Part shown: positions 1 through 8,425 of the stretch, piece by piece
Numbering within the stretch: position 1 is the first letter of the stretch
Layout of the letters: each line of letters opens with the position of its first letter
From: Paraburkholderia panacisoli
GTDB taxonomy: Bacteria; Pseudomonadota; Gammaproteobacteria; Burkholderiales; Burkholderiaceae
DNA: 64,000 bases
Assembly: GCF_008369935.1 (NCBI RefSeq)
Contig: NZ_VTUZ01000007.1
Location: forward strand, 62,001 to 126,000
Reading direction: 5' to 3'
The notes under the pieces: generated by a model
What the model saw: the letters and a program-made list of their open reading frames with translations, nothing else
Database searches by the model: none
Told to the model about the DNA's origin: nothing
Translations under genes and position numbers: made by a program

Positions 1-837
1 AGCCGCGCGGCCGTGGCGCTGCATCTGTCGCAGCCGGCGGTGTCCGGGCAGTTGCGGCAATTGCAGGACGAGTTCGGCGAGCCGCTCTATCAGCGCGACG
101 GGCGCGGCGTGCGCCTGACGCCGGCCGGCGAGCAACTGGCGAGCTATGCGGCGCGGCTGCGCGACACCTGGCGCCAGGCGCATGCCTATCGCGACGCGCT
201 GCGCGGTCTCGAGCAGGGCACCTTGCGGATCGGCGCGAGCACCACACCGGCGAGCTACCTGCTGCCGTACCTGATCGCCGAATTTCATCGTCGTTATCCG
301 GACGTGACCGTGCATACCGCCAACGGCAACACCACGGAAATCGTCGAGGCGCTCGGCTCGGTGGACATCGCGATGATCGAGGGGCCGGTCGGCGCCGATC
401 TGCCGCCGGACACCGCCGTGCACGCATGGCGCGAGGACGAGATCGTCGCGATCGTGCCGCGTTCGCATCCATTGGCGCAGGCGGGCGAGGGCGGGCGCGC
501 GGATCTGGCGGCGTTCGCCGCGCATCGGCTGGTGTTGCGCGAGGCGGGCTCGGCGGTGCGGCAGATCGTCGAGCGCGCGTTCGCGCGGGCGGGCGTGCCG
601 ATGCGCGTGGCGCTGGAGATTGCCGGCGTCGAAGGGGTGAAGGAAGCGGTACGGGCCGGCATGGGCGTCGGCTTCGTGTCCGGCATGTCGATGCGCCATG
701 AAGACGGTGCGCTATGCCGGCTGTCGCTGGGTCCGGAGCCGCTGACGCGCCGTCTGTCGATTCTCGTCCCCTTCGCGAGTGCGCCGTCGCGCGTGGTCGA
801 GCGGTTTCTCGCGCTCTGTCTCGCCGATGGCGTCTGA
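1..837 (+). CDS. LysR-family transcriptional regulator, 5' end outside window
   Basis: The reading frame is already open at base 1, where it encodes the middle of a LysR winged helix (A-L-H-L-S-Q-P-A-V-S, helix-turn-helix recognition region). About 15-20 N-terminal residues are therefore missing. A linker helix and a two-lobed substrate-binding domain follow (G-x-L-R-I-G-A-S-T-T near residue 75). The family binds DNA as tetramers and responds to a small effector. The gene ends just before a hairpin terminator at 919-939. Its target is probably to the left of the window, since a LacI-type operator controls the next operon. The effector cannot be told from the sequence. Confidence 0.9.
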   Translation, partial: SRAAVALHLSQPAVSGQLRQLQDEFGEPLYQRDGRGVRLTPAGEQLASYAARLRDTWRQAHAYRDALRGLEQGTLRIGASTTPASYLLPYLIAEFHRRYPDVTVHTANGNTTEIVEALGSVDIAMIEGPVGADLPPDTAVHAWREDEIVAIVPRSHPLAQAGEGGRADLAAFAAHRLVLREAGSAVRQIVERAFARAGVPMRVALEIAGVEGVKEAVRAGMGVGFVSGMSMRHEDGALCRLSLGPEPLTRRLSILVPFASAPSRVVERFLALCLADGV

Positions 838-918
838 GCGGCGCAGCCGTGCCCGGCGCGCCTGGGGATTTCCTCTATGGTGCGGGCGGCGGATCTCGGC
901 GCACTATTCGGGCATCGC

Positions 919-939
919 AAGCGCCTCGGCGCTTTTTTT
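919..939 (+). terminator. Rho-independent terminator after the LysR gene
   Basis: A six-base-pair stem AAGCGC/GCGCTT with a CTCG tetraloop runs directly into seven T residues. It separates the LysR gene from the kgu operon. Confidence 0.65.
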
Positions 940-949
940 CGAAGCGGGT

Positions 950-965
950 TTGGAACCGGTTCCAA
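950..965. promoter_or_regulatory. Probable PtxS operator in front of the kgu operon
   Basis: TTGGAACCGGTTCCAA is a perfect 16-base palindrome with the central CG typical of LacI-family operators. It lies 35 bases upstream of the first kgu gene. Known PtxS sites in Pseudomonas have the closely similar core TGAAACCGGTTTCA. The LacI-family gene closing this operon (5556-6650) is the natural ligand. Assignment to PtxS is inference from core similarity and gene order. Confidence 0.75.
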
Positions 966-1000
966 GCATCGACAACGGCACAGAACTGAGTAGATTCGAC

Positions 1001-1774
1001 ATGGCTGATGTGATTGACATCGTGATCGTCGCAAGCGCATTCGGCATGGATGCGGTCCGCGCGCAGGGTCATCTGAAGTGCGCAGAGGCGTGCCGGCGTG
1101 CCGGCGCCGCGGGCTTCGAGGTGCGCCGCGAGCTGTTCGCCGACGAGGCCGACGCCGCGCCGCAGCACCTGCGTGCGCTCGGCGGCGCGATTGCCGATCT
1201 GGGCTTGTGGTCAGTGTTTTCGACGCCCGCGGCGCTGTACACGGCCGACGGCCGACTCGACGCCGCCGCGCTGCGTCTCTCGCTCGTCGAAGCGAGCGCG
1301 CTCGGGGCGCGGTTCGTCAAGCTGCAACTCGGCGGGTTCGTGCACGACGCAGCCGGCGCGGCGATTGCTGGGCAGATGCAGGGTTCGAATGTGCGGCTGG
1401 TCGTGGAAAACGGGCAATTGGCCGAAGGCGGCTCGCTCGCGCAGTTCGTCGGGCTGTTCGGCGCGCTGGCGCGCGAAGAGCACGCGCACGTGCTCGGCAT
1501 GACCTTCGACATCGGCAACTGGGCATGGCGCGACGTCGCGCCGCTCGACGCCGCCGCACAGCTCGCGCCGCACGTCGAATACATCCATTGCAAGACGACC
1601 GTGGGCGAGGGCGCGCGGCGCTTTCCCGCCGCGCCGGCCGCCGACGATGCACGCTTCATCGCGGTGCTCGACCGCTTGCCGCGCGATGTGCCGCGCGGCA
1701 TCGAATTTCCGTTCGATGCGAGCCGTGTCGAGGCGGACGCGACGCACTATGTCAAATGGCTGGCCGCGGTGTGA
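1001..1774 (+). CDS. kguE: KguE-like sugar isomerase/epimerase (TIM barrel)
   Basis: This 257-residue protein belongs to the xylose isomerase-like TIM-barrel superfamily. Metal-binding type residues appear in V-V-E-N-G-Q (about 137), T-F-D-I-G-N-W (about 168) and Y-I-H-C-K (about 190), and G-I-E-F-P-F closes the barrel. In Pseudomonas kguE is the first gene of the 2-ketogluconate operon, encoding a presumed epimerase/isomerase of poorly defined role. The ATG at 1001 gives the correct hydrophobic first strand; the frame is open further upstream but that part has no family likeness. No clear Shine-Dalgarno sequence precedes it. The gene sits directly behind the palindromic operator and is followed by kguK after 259 bases. 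Confidence 0.8.
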   Translation: MADVIDIVIVASAFGMDAVRAQGHLKCAEACRRAGAAGFEVRRELFADEADAAPQHLRALGGAIADLGLWSVFSTPAALYTADGRLDAAALRLSLVEASALGARFVKLQLGGFVHDAAGAAIAGQMQGSNVRLVVENGQLAEGGSLAQFVGLFGALAREEHAHVLGMTFDIGNWAWRDVAPLDAAAQLAPHVEYIHCKTTVGEGARRFPAAPAADDARFIAVLDRLPRDVPRGIEFPFDASRVEADATHYVKWLAAV

Positions 1775-2033
1775 ACGGCGGCTGGAACCTGAGCGAAAGA
1801 GCAGTATCTGGAACGGTGGGCGGCGCGAGGCTTGCGGCGACACGAACGGAACGACGCCCGGCAAAACGTCTGGCGAACGGACCGCAAAAAGCGCGTGGCA
1901 AACGCATGGCAAGCGCAGACGCATAGCAACCGCCAACGCACCGTGAACGCCCGGCCACGCACCCACAAACCCACGCACCGAAACCCGCGGCAAAACGCAC
2001 AACCCGCAGCAAATGCAACACGCAGGAGCAAGC

Positions 2034-3029
2034 ATGAACAACCCAGGCGCAGCACTCGATGTCATCACCTACGGCGAAGCGATGGCCATGTTCGTCGCCG
2101 CTGAAACCGGCCCGCTGGCCGGCGTCGGGCAATTCACGAAGCGCGTCGCCGGCGCGGATCTGAACGTGGCGATCGGTTTGTCCCGGCTCGGTTTCAAGGT
2201 GGGCTGGATGAGCCGCGTCGGCAACGATTCGTTCGGCCAGTACGTGCGCGACACGTTGACGAAAGAGGGCATCGATCAGCGCTGCGTCAGCACCGACGAA
2301 CGCTATCCCACTGGCTTCCAGCTCAAGTCGAAAAACGACGACGGCAGCGACCCGGCGGTCGAATATTTCCGCAAGGGCTCGGCGGCGAGTCACCTGTCGC
2401 TGGCCGACTACGCGGCGAACTACGTGCTGCCGGCGCGGCACCTGCATCTGACCGGCGTCGCGCCTGCGATCTCGGCAAGCTCGCGCGAACTCGCGTTCCA
2501 TCTCGCGCGGGAAATGCGCGCGGCCGGCAAGACGATTTCGTTCGACCCCAATCTGCGCCCGACGCTGTGGCCGTCGCGCGCCGCGATGGTCGAGGGACTG
2601 AACGCACTCGCCGCGCTGGCCGACTGGGTGCTGCCCGGCATCGGCGAGGGCGAGATCCTGACTGGCTACACGGAGCCGCAGGACATCGCCGGTTTCTATC
2701 TGGAGCACGGCGCGCGCGGCGTGATCGTCAAGCTCGGCGCGCACGGCGCCTACTTTCGCACCGCTGACGCCTCGGGCGTGATCGCCGCCAAGCCGGTCGC
2801 GAACGTCGTGGACACGGTCGGCGCGGGCGACGGTTTCGCAGTCGGCGTGATCAGTGCGCTGCTCGAAGGCAAGCCGTTGCCGCAAGCGGTGGCGCGCGGC
2901 AACCGCATCGGCGCGCTGGCGATCCAGGTGATCGGTGATTCGGAAGGCCTGCCGCACCGCGCCGAGCTCGACGCGCTCGAACTGGCCGATGCAAACGCCA
3001 CCGCAGCACCGATCGCATCTGCGGCCTGA
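2034..3029 (+). CDS. kguK: 2-ketogluconate kinase (PfkB family)
   Basis: A 331-residue sugar kinase of the PfkB/ribokinase family. The N-terminal strand V-I-T-Y-G-E-A is typical. The C-terminal signature D-T-V-G-A-G-D-G-F at about 263-271 carries the catalytic aspartate and anion hole. The start at 2034 is chosen because AGGAG lies five bases upstream; an in-frame ATG at 2013 lacks this. KguK phosphorylates 2-ketogluconate to 2-keto-6-phosphogluconate in the cytoplasm, the first committed step of the pathway. Between kguE and this gene is an unusually C/A-rich, G-poor leader (about 1920-2025). The isolated family could also be 2-dehydro-3-deoxygluconate kinase; the kguE-T-D-ptxS context favours kguK. 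Confidence 0.85.
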   Translation: MNNPGAALDVITYGEAMAMFVAAETGPLAGVGQFTKRVAGADLNVAIGLSRLGFKVGWMSRVGNDSFGQYVRDTLTKEGIDQRCVSTDERYPTGFQLKSKNDDGSDPAVEYFRKGSAASHLSLADYAANYVLPARHLHLTGVAPAISASSRELAFHLAREMRAAGKTISFDPNLRPTLWPSRAAMVEGLNALAALADWVLPGIGEGEILTGYTEPQDIAGFYLEHGARGVIVKLGAHGAYFRTADASGVIAAKPVANVVDTVGAGDGFAVGVISALLEGKPLPQAVARGNRIGALAIQVIGDSEGLPHRAELDALELADANATAAPIASAA

Positions 3030-3142
3030 ATGCACGGCCAGCCGTCGTCCGCTTTCACCCAGGCCGCCCCGATAACAGCAAGAGCGCCCGACAGCGCCCC
3101 CTCACTGTCCATCATTGGTTCGGGAAGCCGTCAGCCACTATC

Positions 3143-3187
3143 TTGCATGGGACCGGAGTAGGCGCTGAAGCGCCAACTCGGGTCGAC
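3143..3187. repeat. Intergenic hairpin repeat, copy 1
   Basis: A 45-base unit, repeated at 3197-3241. It begins with TTGCATGGGACC, contains an inverted repeat (GAGT-A-GGCGCT then AGCGCC-A-ACTC, two-base loop) and ends in GGGTCGAC. One stem position is mispaired compared with copy 2. The element resembles hairpin repeats scattered between genes in Burkholderia/Paraburkholderia genomes; that likeness is from memory. Confidence 0.8.
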
Positions 3188-3196
3188 CGCATCCAG

Positions 3197-3241
3197 TTGC
3201 ATGGGACCCGAGTAAGCGCTAAAGCGCTAACTCGGGTCGAC
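3197..3241. repeat. Intergenic hairpin repeat, copy 2
   Basis: This is the second 45-base copy, in the same orientation. Its stem is perfect: ACCCGAGT-A-AGCGCT pairs with AGCGCT-A-ACTCGGGT around an AA loop. Relative to copy 1 one inner pair changes from G-C to A-T on both arms, a compensatory change. It ends one base before the kguT Shine-Dalgarno sequence (AAGGAG, 3243-3248), so folding could affect kguT translation. Confidence 0.85.
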
Positions 3242-3254
3242 AAAGGAGACACTC

Positions 3255-4538
3255 ATGACTTCATCGCTTGCGATTCGCCGCTGGTGGACGATCATGCCGA
3301 TCGTATTCATCACATACAGCCTCGCTTATCTGGATCGCGCGAACTTCGGCTTCGCATCGGCCGCCGGCATCAACCAGGATCTCGGCATCAGCAAGGGCCT
3401 GTCGTCGCTGATCGGCGCGCTGTTCTTCCTCGGCTATTTCTTCTTCCAGATTCCCGGCGCGATCTACGCGGAACGCCGCAGCGTGAAGAAACTCGTGTTC
3501 TGGAGCCTGATCCTGTGGGGCGGCTGCGCGGCGCTCACGGGCATGGTCAGCAATATTCCGTCGCTGATGGTGATCCGCTTCGTGCTCGGCGTCGTCGAAG
3601 CCGCCGTGATGCCCGCGATGCTGATCTTCATCAGCAACTGGTTCACGAAGCGCGAGCGCTCGCGCGCCAACACCTTCCTGATTCTCGGCAATCCGGTGAC
3701 GGTGCTGTGGATGTCGGTGGTGTCGGGCTATCTGGTGCATTCGTTCGGCTGGCGGCAGATGTTCATCGCCGAGGGCGCGCCCGCGATCATCTGGGCCGTG
3801 TGCTGGTGGTTCATCGTGCAGGACAAGCCGCAGCAGGTCTCATGGCTCACCCAGCAGCAAAAGGACGATCTCGCCGAAACACTGCGCGCGGAGCAGGCCG
3901 CGATCAAGCCGATGCGCAATTACAGCGAAGCGTTTCGCACGCCCGCGGTGATCAAGCTGTGTGCGCAGTATTTCTGCTGGAGCATCGGCGTGTACGGTTT
4001 CGTGCTGTGGCTGCCGTCGATCCTCAAGAACGGCTCGTCGCTCGGCATGGTCGAAACCGGCTGGCTGTCGGCGCTGCCATATCTGGCCGCGACCATCGCG
4101 ATGCTTGCAGCTTCGTGGGCATCGGATAAACTCAATCGCCGTAAAGTGTTCGTGTGGCCGTTCCTGCTGGTCGGCGCGGTGGCGTTCGCGGCGTCGTATG
4201 CGCTCGGCTCCACGCATTTCTGGCTCTCGTATGCATTGCTGGTGATCGCGGGCGGCGCGATGTACGCGCCTTATGGGCCGTTCTTCGCGATCGTGCCGGA
4301 GCTGCTGCCGAAGAACGTCGCGGGCGGCGCGATGGCGCTGATCAACAGCATGGGCGCGCTCGGTTCGTTCGTCGGCTCGTACGTGGTCGGCTATCTGAAC
4401 GGCGCGACCGGTTCGCCCTCGGCCTCGTATGCATTCATGAGCGTGGCGCTGATCGCCGCGGTGATCCTGACGCTGATCGTCAAGCCGCAGCCGCTCACCC
4501 AGGCGCCCGCGCTCGCCACCCCGTTGCAAGGAAAATAA
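3255..4538 (+). CDS. kguT: 2-ketogluconate transporter, MFS anion:cation symporter family
   Basis: A 427-residue major facilitator with about 12 membrane segments. The N-terminus has the family's Y-L-D-R-A-N-F-G motif in helix 1 (about 25-32) and a charged loop with R-R after helix 2, as in the anion:cation symporter group (tartrate, phthalate and 2-ketogluconate permeases). It should import 2-ketogluconate across the inner membrane. AAGGAG lies six bases upstream of the ATG, right after two hairpin repeats. The gene is followed four bases later by kguD. The substrate is assigned from operon context. Confidence 0.85.
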   Translation: MTSSLAIRRWWTIMPIVFITYSLAYLDRANFGFASAAGINQDLGISKGLSSLIGALFFLGYFFFQIPGAIYAERRSVKKLVFWSLILWGGCAALTGMVSNIPSLMVIRFVLGVVEAAVMPAMLIFISNWFTKRERSRANTFLILGNPVTVLWMSVVSGYLVHSFGWRQMFIAEGAPAIIWAVCWWFIVQDKPQQVSWLTQQQKDDLAETLRAEQAAIKPMRNYSEAFRTPAVIKLCAQYFCWSIGVYGFVLWLPSILKNGSSLGMVETGWLSALPYLAATIAMLAASWASDKLNRRKVFVWPFLLVGAVAFAASYALGSTHFWLSYALLVIAGGAMYAPYGPFFAIVPELLPKNVAGGAMALINSMGALGSFVGSYVVGYLNGATGSPSASYAFMSVALIAAVILTLIVKPQPLTQAPALATPLQGK

Positions 4539-4542
4539 GCTG

Positions 4543-5508
4543 ATGAAGAAGATCGTCGCCTGGAAGTCGCTGCCCGAAGATGTGCTCGCGTATCTGCAAC
4601 AGCATGCGGAAGTGGTGCAGGTCGATCCCGAGCGGCACGACGCGTTCGTCGCCGCGTTGCGCGATGCCGACGGCGGCATCGGCGCGAGCGCGCAGATCAC
4701 GCCGGCCATGCTCGAAGGCGCGAGCCGCCTGAAGGCGCTGTCGACCATCTCGGTGGGCTTCGACCAGTTCGATGTCGCCGATCTCACGCGCCGCGGCATC
4801 GTGCTCGCGCACACGCCGGACGTGCTGACCGAATCCACCGCCGACACCGTGTTTTCGCTGATCCTCGCGTCGGCGCGCCGGGTGGTCGAACTCGCCGAAT
4901 GGGTCAAAGCGGGACAGTGGCGCACCAGCATCGGACCAGCTGAGTTCGGCGTCGACGTACAAGGCAAGACGCTCGGCATCGTCGGGCTGGGGCGGATCGG
5001 CGGCGCGGTCGCGCGGCGCGCGGCGCTCGGCTTCAACATGCAGGTGCTGTACACCAACCGCAGCGCGAATCCGCATGCGGAGCAGGCGTATGGCGCGCGG
5101 CGCGTCGAGTTGCCGGAATTGCTCGCGAGCGCCGACTTCGTCTGTCTGCAAGTGCCGCTCACGCCCGAGACGAAGCATATGATCGGCGCGGCGGAACTGA
5201 GATCGATGAAGAAGAGCGCGATCCTGATCAATGCGTCGCGCGGCGCGACCGTCGACGAACAGGCGCTGATCGAGGCGCTGCAAAACGGCACGATCCACGG
5301 CGCGGGGCTCGACGTGTTCGACACCGAACCGTTGCCGGCCGACTCGCCGCTGCTGAAGCTCGCGAACGTGGTCGCGCTGCCGCATATCGGCTCGGCGACC
5401 CACGAGACGCGTCACGCGATGGCGCGCAATGCGGCGGAGAATCTGATCGCCGCGCTCGACGGCAAGTTGACGACCAACATCGTCAATCGCGAAGTGCTGG
5501 CGAAGTGA
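4543..5508 (+). CDS. kguD: 2-ketogluconate 6-phosphate reductase (D-2-hydroxyacid dehydrogenase)
   Basis: A 321-residue NAD(P)-dependent D-isomer 2-hydroxyacid dehydrogenase. It carries the Rossmann motif G-L-G-R-I-G near residue 148, the arginine region N-A-S-R-G-A-T-V-D (about 228) and the catalytic histidine in P-H-I-G-S-A-T (about 281). In this pathway it reduces 2-keto-6-phosphogluconate to 6-phosphogluconate, which enters Entner-Doudoroff or pentose phosphate metabolism. It starts four bases after kguT with AAGGAA just upstream. By family alone it could be a glyoxylate/hydroxypyruvate reductase; the operon decides for KguD. Confidence 0.85.
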   Translation: MKKIVAWKSLPEDVLAYLQQHAEVVQVDPERHDAFVAALRDADGGIGASAQITPAMLEGASRLKALSTISVGFDQFDVADLTRRGIVLAHTPDVLTESTADTVFSLILASARRVVELAEWVKAGQWRTSIGPAEFGVDVQGKTLGIVGLGRIGGAVARRAALGFNMQVLYTNRSANPHAEQAYGARRVELPELLASADFVCLQVPLTPETKHMIGAAELRSMKKSAILINASRGATVDEQALIEALQNGTIHGAGLDVFDTEPLPADSPLLKLANVVALPHIGSATHETRHAMARNAAENLIAALDGKLTTNIVNREVLAK

Positions 5509-5555
5509 GCGGGCATGAGCAAACCGACTGAGGCGTCCCCACGCGGCAATAGCCC

Positions 5556-6650
5556 ATGACCACGCCGCCGCAAACCGCACCGCGCCGCGCGACGATCACC
5601 GATGTCGCGCGCGAAGCCGGCACCGGCAAGACCAGCATCTCGCGCTATCTGAACGGCGAGATGAACGTGCTGTCGCCGGAATTGCGCGCGCGCATCGAAG
5701 CCGCGATCGCCCGGCTCGACTATCAGCCGAACCAGATGGCGCGCGGCCTCAAGCGCGGCCGCAACCGTCTGATCGGCATGCTGCTCGCCGATCTGACGAA
5801 CCCGTACACGGTCGAAGTGCTGCAAGGTGTGGAAGCGGCGTGCCACGCACTCGGGCTGATGCCGCTGATCTGCCATGCGGCCAATGAAGTGGAGATGGAG
5901 CGGCGCTATCTGCAACTGCTGACGACGTATCGCGTGGAAGGCGTGATCGTCAACGCGCTCGGCGTGCGCGAGGAAACGCTGCGGCCGGTCGGCGGCGGCG
6001 GAATTCCGGCGGTGCTGGTCGACCGTCTGGTGGACGGCCTGAGCGCCGACATGGTGGGCCTCGACAACCGGGCCGCCGCCGAACTCGGCACGCGCCATCT
6101 GCTGGATCAGGGATTCGACGACATCTGGTTCGTCGTTCAGCCGTTCGAGCAGGTCAGTTCGCGGCAACTGCGCGAGCTGGCGTTTCGTGACGCGATGCAG
6201 GCCCAGAACGCTGCGCGCGCGCATACGCTGGTGCTGGATCTCGCGGACACGGCCGCGGTCGAGCGCAGCCTTGCTGAACTGGATCGCGCGATCGAGGCGG
6301 GCGGTGGCGATCGCGTGATGGGCAAGGCAGGCAACCAAGGCAACGCGGATACCTCAGGCACAACAGCACGCGTCGCATTGTTCGCGGCCAACGCCCCCGT
6401 CGCGCTGCGTCTCGCGCTACATCTGAAAGGACGTTACGGCGCCGGCTGGCAGACGCGCGTCGCGCTCCTCTCCATCGACGACCCCGACTGGGCCGAACTG
6501 GCCGGCATCACGACGATCCGTCAGCCGACCTACGAGATCGGCTATCGCGCGGTCGAGTTCCTGCACGAGCGCATCGAAGGCGTGCAAAGCACCGCGCGCG
6601 ACTGTCTTTTGCCGGGCGAACTGATCGTTCGCGCGTCAACTTCGCGCTGA
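5556..6650 (+). CDS. ptxS: LacI-family repressor PtxS of the kgu operon
   Basis: A 364-residue LacI/GalR regulator. The N-terminal helix-turn-helix reads T-I-T-D-V-A-R-E-A-G-T-G-K-T-S-I-S-R-Y-L (about 10-29). The hinge helix (Q-M-A-R-G-L-K) and a periplasmic-binding-like effector domain follow (I-G-M-L-L-A-D-L-T-N-P-Y). In pseudomonads PtxS represses ptxS and the kgu genes and is released by 2-ketogluconate. The gene is the last of the operon, 47 bases after kguD, which would make it autoregulated through the palindrome at 950-965. A glycine-rich insert around residues 248-268 (G-G-G-D-R-V-M-G-K-A-G-N-Q-G) is unusual and probably a surface loop. Confidence 0.8.
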   Translation: MTTPPQTAPRRATITDVAREAGTGKTSISRYLNGEMNVLSPELRARIEAAIARLDYQPNQMARGLKRGRNRLIGMLLADLTNPYTVEVLQGVEAACHALGLMPLICHAANEVEMERRYLQLLTTYRVEGVIVNALGVREETLRPVGGGGIPAVLVDRLVDGLSADMVGLDNRAAAELGTRHLLDQGFDDIWFVVQPFEQVSSRQLRELAFRDAMQAQNAARAHTLVLDLADTAAVERSLAELDRAIEAGGGDRVMGKAGNQGNADTSGTTARVALFAANAPVALRLALHLKGRYGAGWQTRVALLSIDDPDWAELAGITTIRQPTYEIGYRAVEFLHERIEGVQSTARDCLLPGELIVRASTSR

Positions 6651-6710
6651 TCTGCGATCATTCGGGCTGCGACGCGCAGCGGGTGCGCGCCGGTCATCGC
6701 AAGGAAACTC

Positions 6711-7529
6711 ATGGTTGTTGCACCGCTTACCCTCTCGAGCCTCGCCCTCGCGACGTTGTTCGTCGCCGCTTTACCGTTTCTGATCTACCGGCGTCTGCGC
6801 CGGCCGCTCGCACTGCAGCCGCGCGACGCGATCGCCGGCATCGCCGTGTTCGCGCTGTTCGCGATGGTGATCGAGCGCGCGCTGAACGACTACGTGCTGC
6901 ATCGGAACGAGGCGACCGCCACGTTCCTGTCGAATCCGCTCGCGTTTGTCGTCTATGGCGCGCTGGTTGCGGGCGTGTGCGAGGAAGTGGGGCGGTTCAT
7001 CGGCATGCGGCTGCTGCTCAGGCGCGCTGCGGCGAAGTCCGCGGCCGCCGCCAGCGCGGCGCGCGTCGACGACGGCACCGCGCTGACCTACGGCCTCGGT
7101 CACGGCGGCGCGGAAGCGTGGATGGTCGGCGTGCTGGTGCAGGTTCAATGGCTGCTGTTCGCGGTGTTCGAAAACCGCGGCCAGCTCGACGGCTATCTGA
7201 GCAATCTGCCGCCCGATTCGCTGATGCGCATTCACCTGATTCTCGCCAGCCTGACGCCGCAGACGGCCGGCATTTTCGCGCTCGAACGAGTCGCCGCGCT
7301 GGTGTTTCAGATCGGCCTGTCGGTGTTGATGTGGCGCGGCGTGCGAGCAGGCTGGCGCGGCATCCTGCCGGTCGCGATCGTGTTGCATGCGCTCGTCGAC
7401 GTGCCCGCCGCATTGTTCCAGGCGCAGCTCGTGCCGCTTGCGGCGGTGGATGCCGTGTATGCGCTGGGCGCGGTGATCGTCGCGGGCCTGCTGATGCGGA
7501 CCTTCAGACGTCGTGAGGCGGCCGCGTGA
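6711..7529 (+). CDS. YhfC-family intramembrane protease-like protein
   Basis: A 272-residue integral membrane protein with seven or eight hydrophobic segments. It has the two marks of the YhfC family: C-E-E-V-G-R in one helix (about 88-93) and Y-G-L-G-H-G-G-A-E-A in another (about 125-134). These glutamates and the histidine are thought to form an intramembrane active site related to the CPBP/PrsW proteases. The substrate is unknown. It follows ptxS after 60 bases but is not part of the known kgu pathway, so co-transcription would be incidental. Proteolytic activity is a family inference only. Confidence 0.75.
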   Translation: MVVAPLTLSSLALATLFVAALPFLIYRRLRRPLALQPRDAIAGIAVFALFAMVIERALNDYVLHRNEATATFLSNPLAFVVYGALVAGVCEEVGRFIGMRLLLRRAAAKSAAAASAARVDDGTALTYGLGHGGAEAWMVGVLVQVQWLLFAVFENRGQLDGYLSNLPPDSLMRIHLILASLTPQTAGIFALERVAALVFQIGLSVLMWRGVRAGWRGILPVAIVLHALVDVPAALFQAQLVPLAAVDAVYALGAVIVAGLLMRTFRRREAAA

Positions 7530-7615
7530 TGCCATGTCTCGCTAAAGCCCCGGTCTTTGCCTAAAATCCGCCTGCCTATTCCGGCCCACCTTCAGAATAT
7601 CTTCCGGCAGACCCC

Positions 7616-7981
7616 ATGGAAGCTTACCAATACGACTGCGCCAACCCCGAGTTCGAGGAGCTGGCGCGCGTGATCAGCGATCTGTTTCCCGAGCAGACAC
7701 ACTTCATCCAGTGCGCGGCCGAAGACGGCACGCCGACGCTGGCGATTCACTGGGTGGCGATGCGTTTCGGCGCGACCGCGCGTCGTATCGTGATGACCGT
7801 GGCGATCGCGCCGGCGTCGCTGGCGCGTTACCGCGCGTTGCCGGCACGGCTGCGCGGCCGCAGTTTCGCGGTGTTGCGCGCGTATGTCGAAGCGAGCCTC
7901 GGCTCGCTCGAAGAGCAGTATGCGAACGGCGAGCCGGTGCCGCGCGACGTCATCGTGGAGTTGGGCGACGAGTTCGCCTGA
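7616..7981 (+). CDS. Small conserved protein of unknown function (possibly DUF3022)
   Basis: A 121-residue soluble protein with no signal peptide or membrane segment. Its layout (an F-E-E-L-A-R-V-I-S-D-L-F-P start, a central H-W-V strand, then a helical half with repeated arginines) recalls a short Burkholderia family annotated as DUF3022; this is a memory-based, low-certainty match. No catalytic motif is visible. The Shine-Dalgarno region is weak. It is convergent with the next gene, with only six bases between them. Confidence 0.65.
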   Translation: MEAYQYDCANPEFEELARVISDLFPEQTHFIQCAAEDGTPTLAIHWVAMRFGATARRIVMTVAIAPASLARYRALPARLRGRSFAVLRAYVEASLGSLEEQYANGEPVPRDVIVELGDEFA

Positions 7982-7987
7982 GACGGC

Positions 7988-8425
7988 TCAGTCCTCGCGC
8001 CGGTAGACCTTCGCGAAGCGCGCGGCCTGGACCACGCCGTAGTCGCCGGGGGCGTACTGCATGATCCAGTCGCCGGCGGCGCCGCGCAGCACGTCGCCGC
8101 CGTCCGCGGAACGCGCGAGCGAGAACGCTTCGTTCATCTGTCTGGCAAGCACGACGGCGGGGCGGTTGCGATACGCGCCCGGTTCGCCGTGCGCGAGCGT
8201 GGTGTCGGCGGGAACGTACTTGGCGTCGAAGCGCTCGCGCGACACGACCCAGCGGTCGCCCGTCGATCCGGTAATCAGCGCATCGCCGTGCAGATAGCGG
8301 TTCGGGCCTTCGAGGCTCATCAGTTCGCCTTCGACGGCGGCAAATTCGACGCTTACCGTTTCGTCTTTGACGACGCGTTGCGCATGGACGTCATGGCGCA
8401 GATCGATGTTTTTGAGTTCGGTCAT
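7988..8425 (-). CDS. PGDYG-family small protein
   Basis: A 145-residue protein carrying the short signature P-G-D-Y-G near its C-terminus (about 129-133). This names a small family of unknown function found in environmental bacteria. The central part has features of a sugar- or ligand-binding beta fold (G-D-R-W-V-V-S-R-E-R-F). The start at 8425 (M-T-E-L-K-N-I) is where family likeness begins. An in-frame GTG at 8488 would add 21 residues of poor quality, and neither start has a clear ribosome site. A perfect 16-base palindrome lies about 110 bases upstream. Confidence 0.65.
   Translation of the reverse strand: MTELKNIDLRHDVHAQRVVKDETVSVEFAAVEGELMSLEGPNRYLHGDALITGSTGDRWVVSRERFDAKYVPADTTLAHGEPGAYRNRPAVVLARQMNEAFSLARSADGGDVLRGAAGDWIMQYAPGDYGVVQAARFAKVYRRED

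Noticed and set aside
969..996. TCGACA-N16-TAGATT as a promoter of kguE.
   Set aside because: It ends five bases before the start codon, leaving no leader, and the first residues of the protein are clearly conserved.
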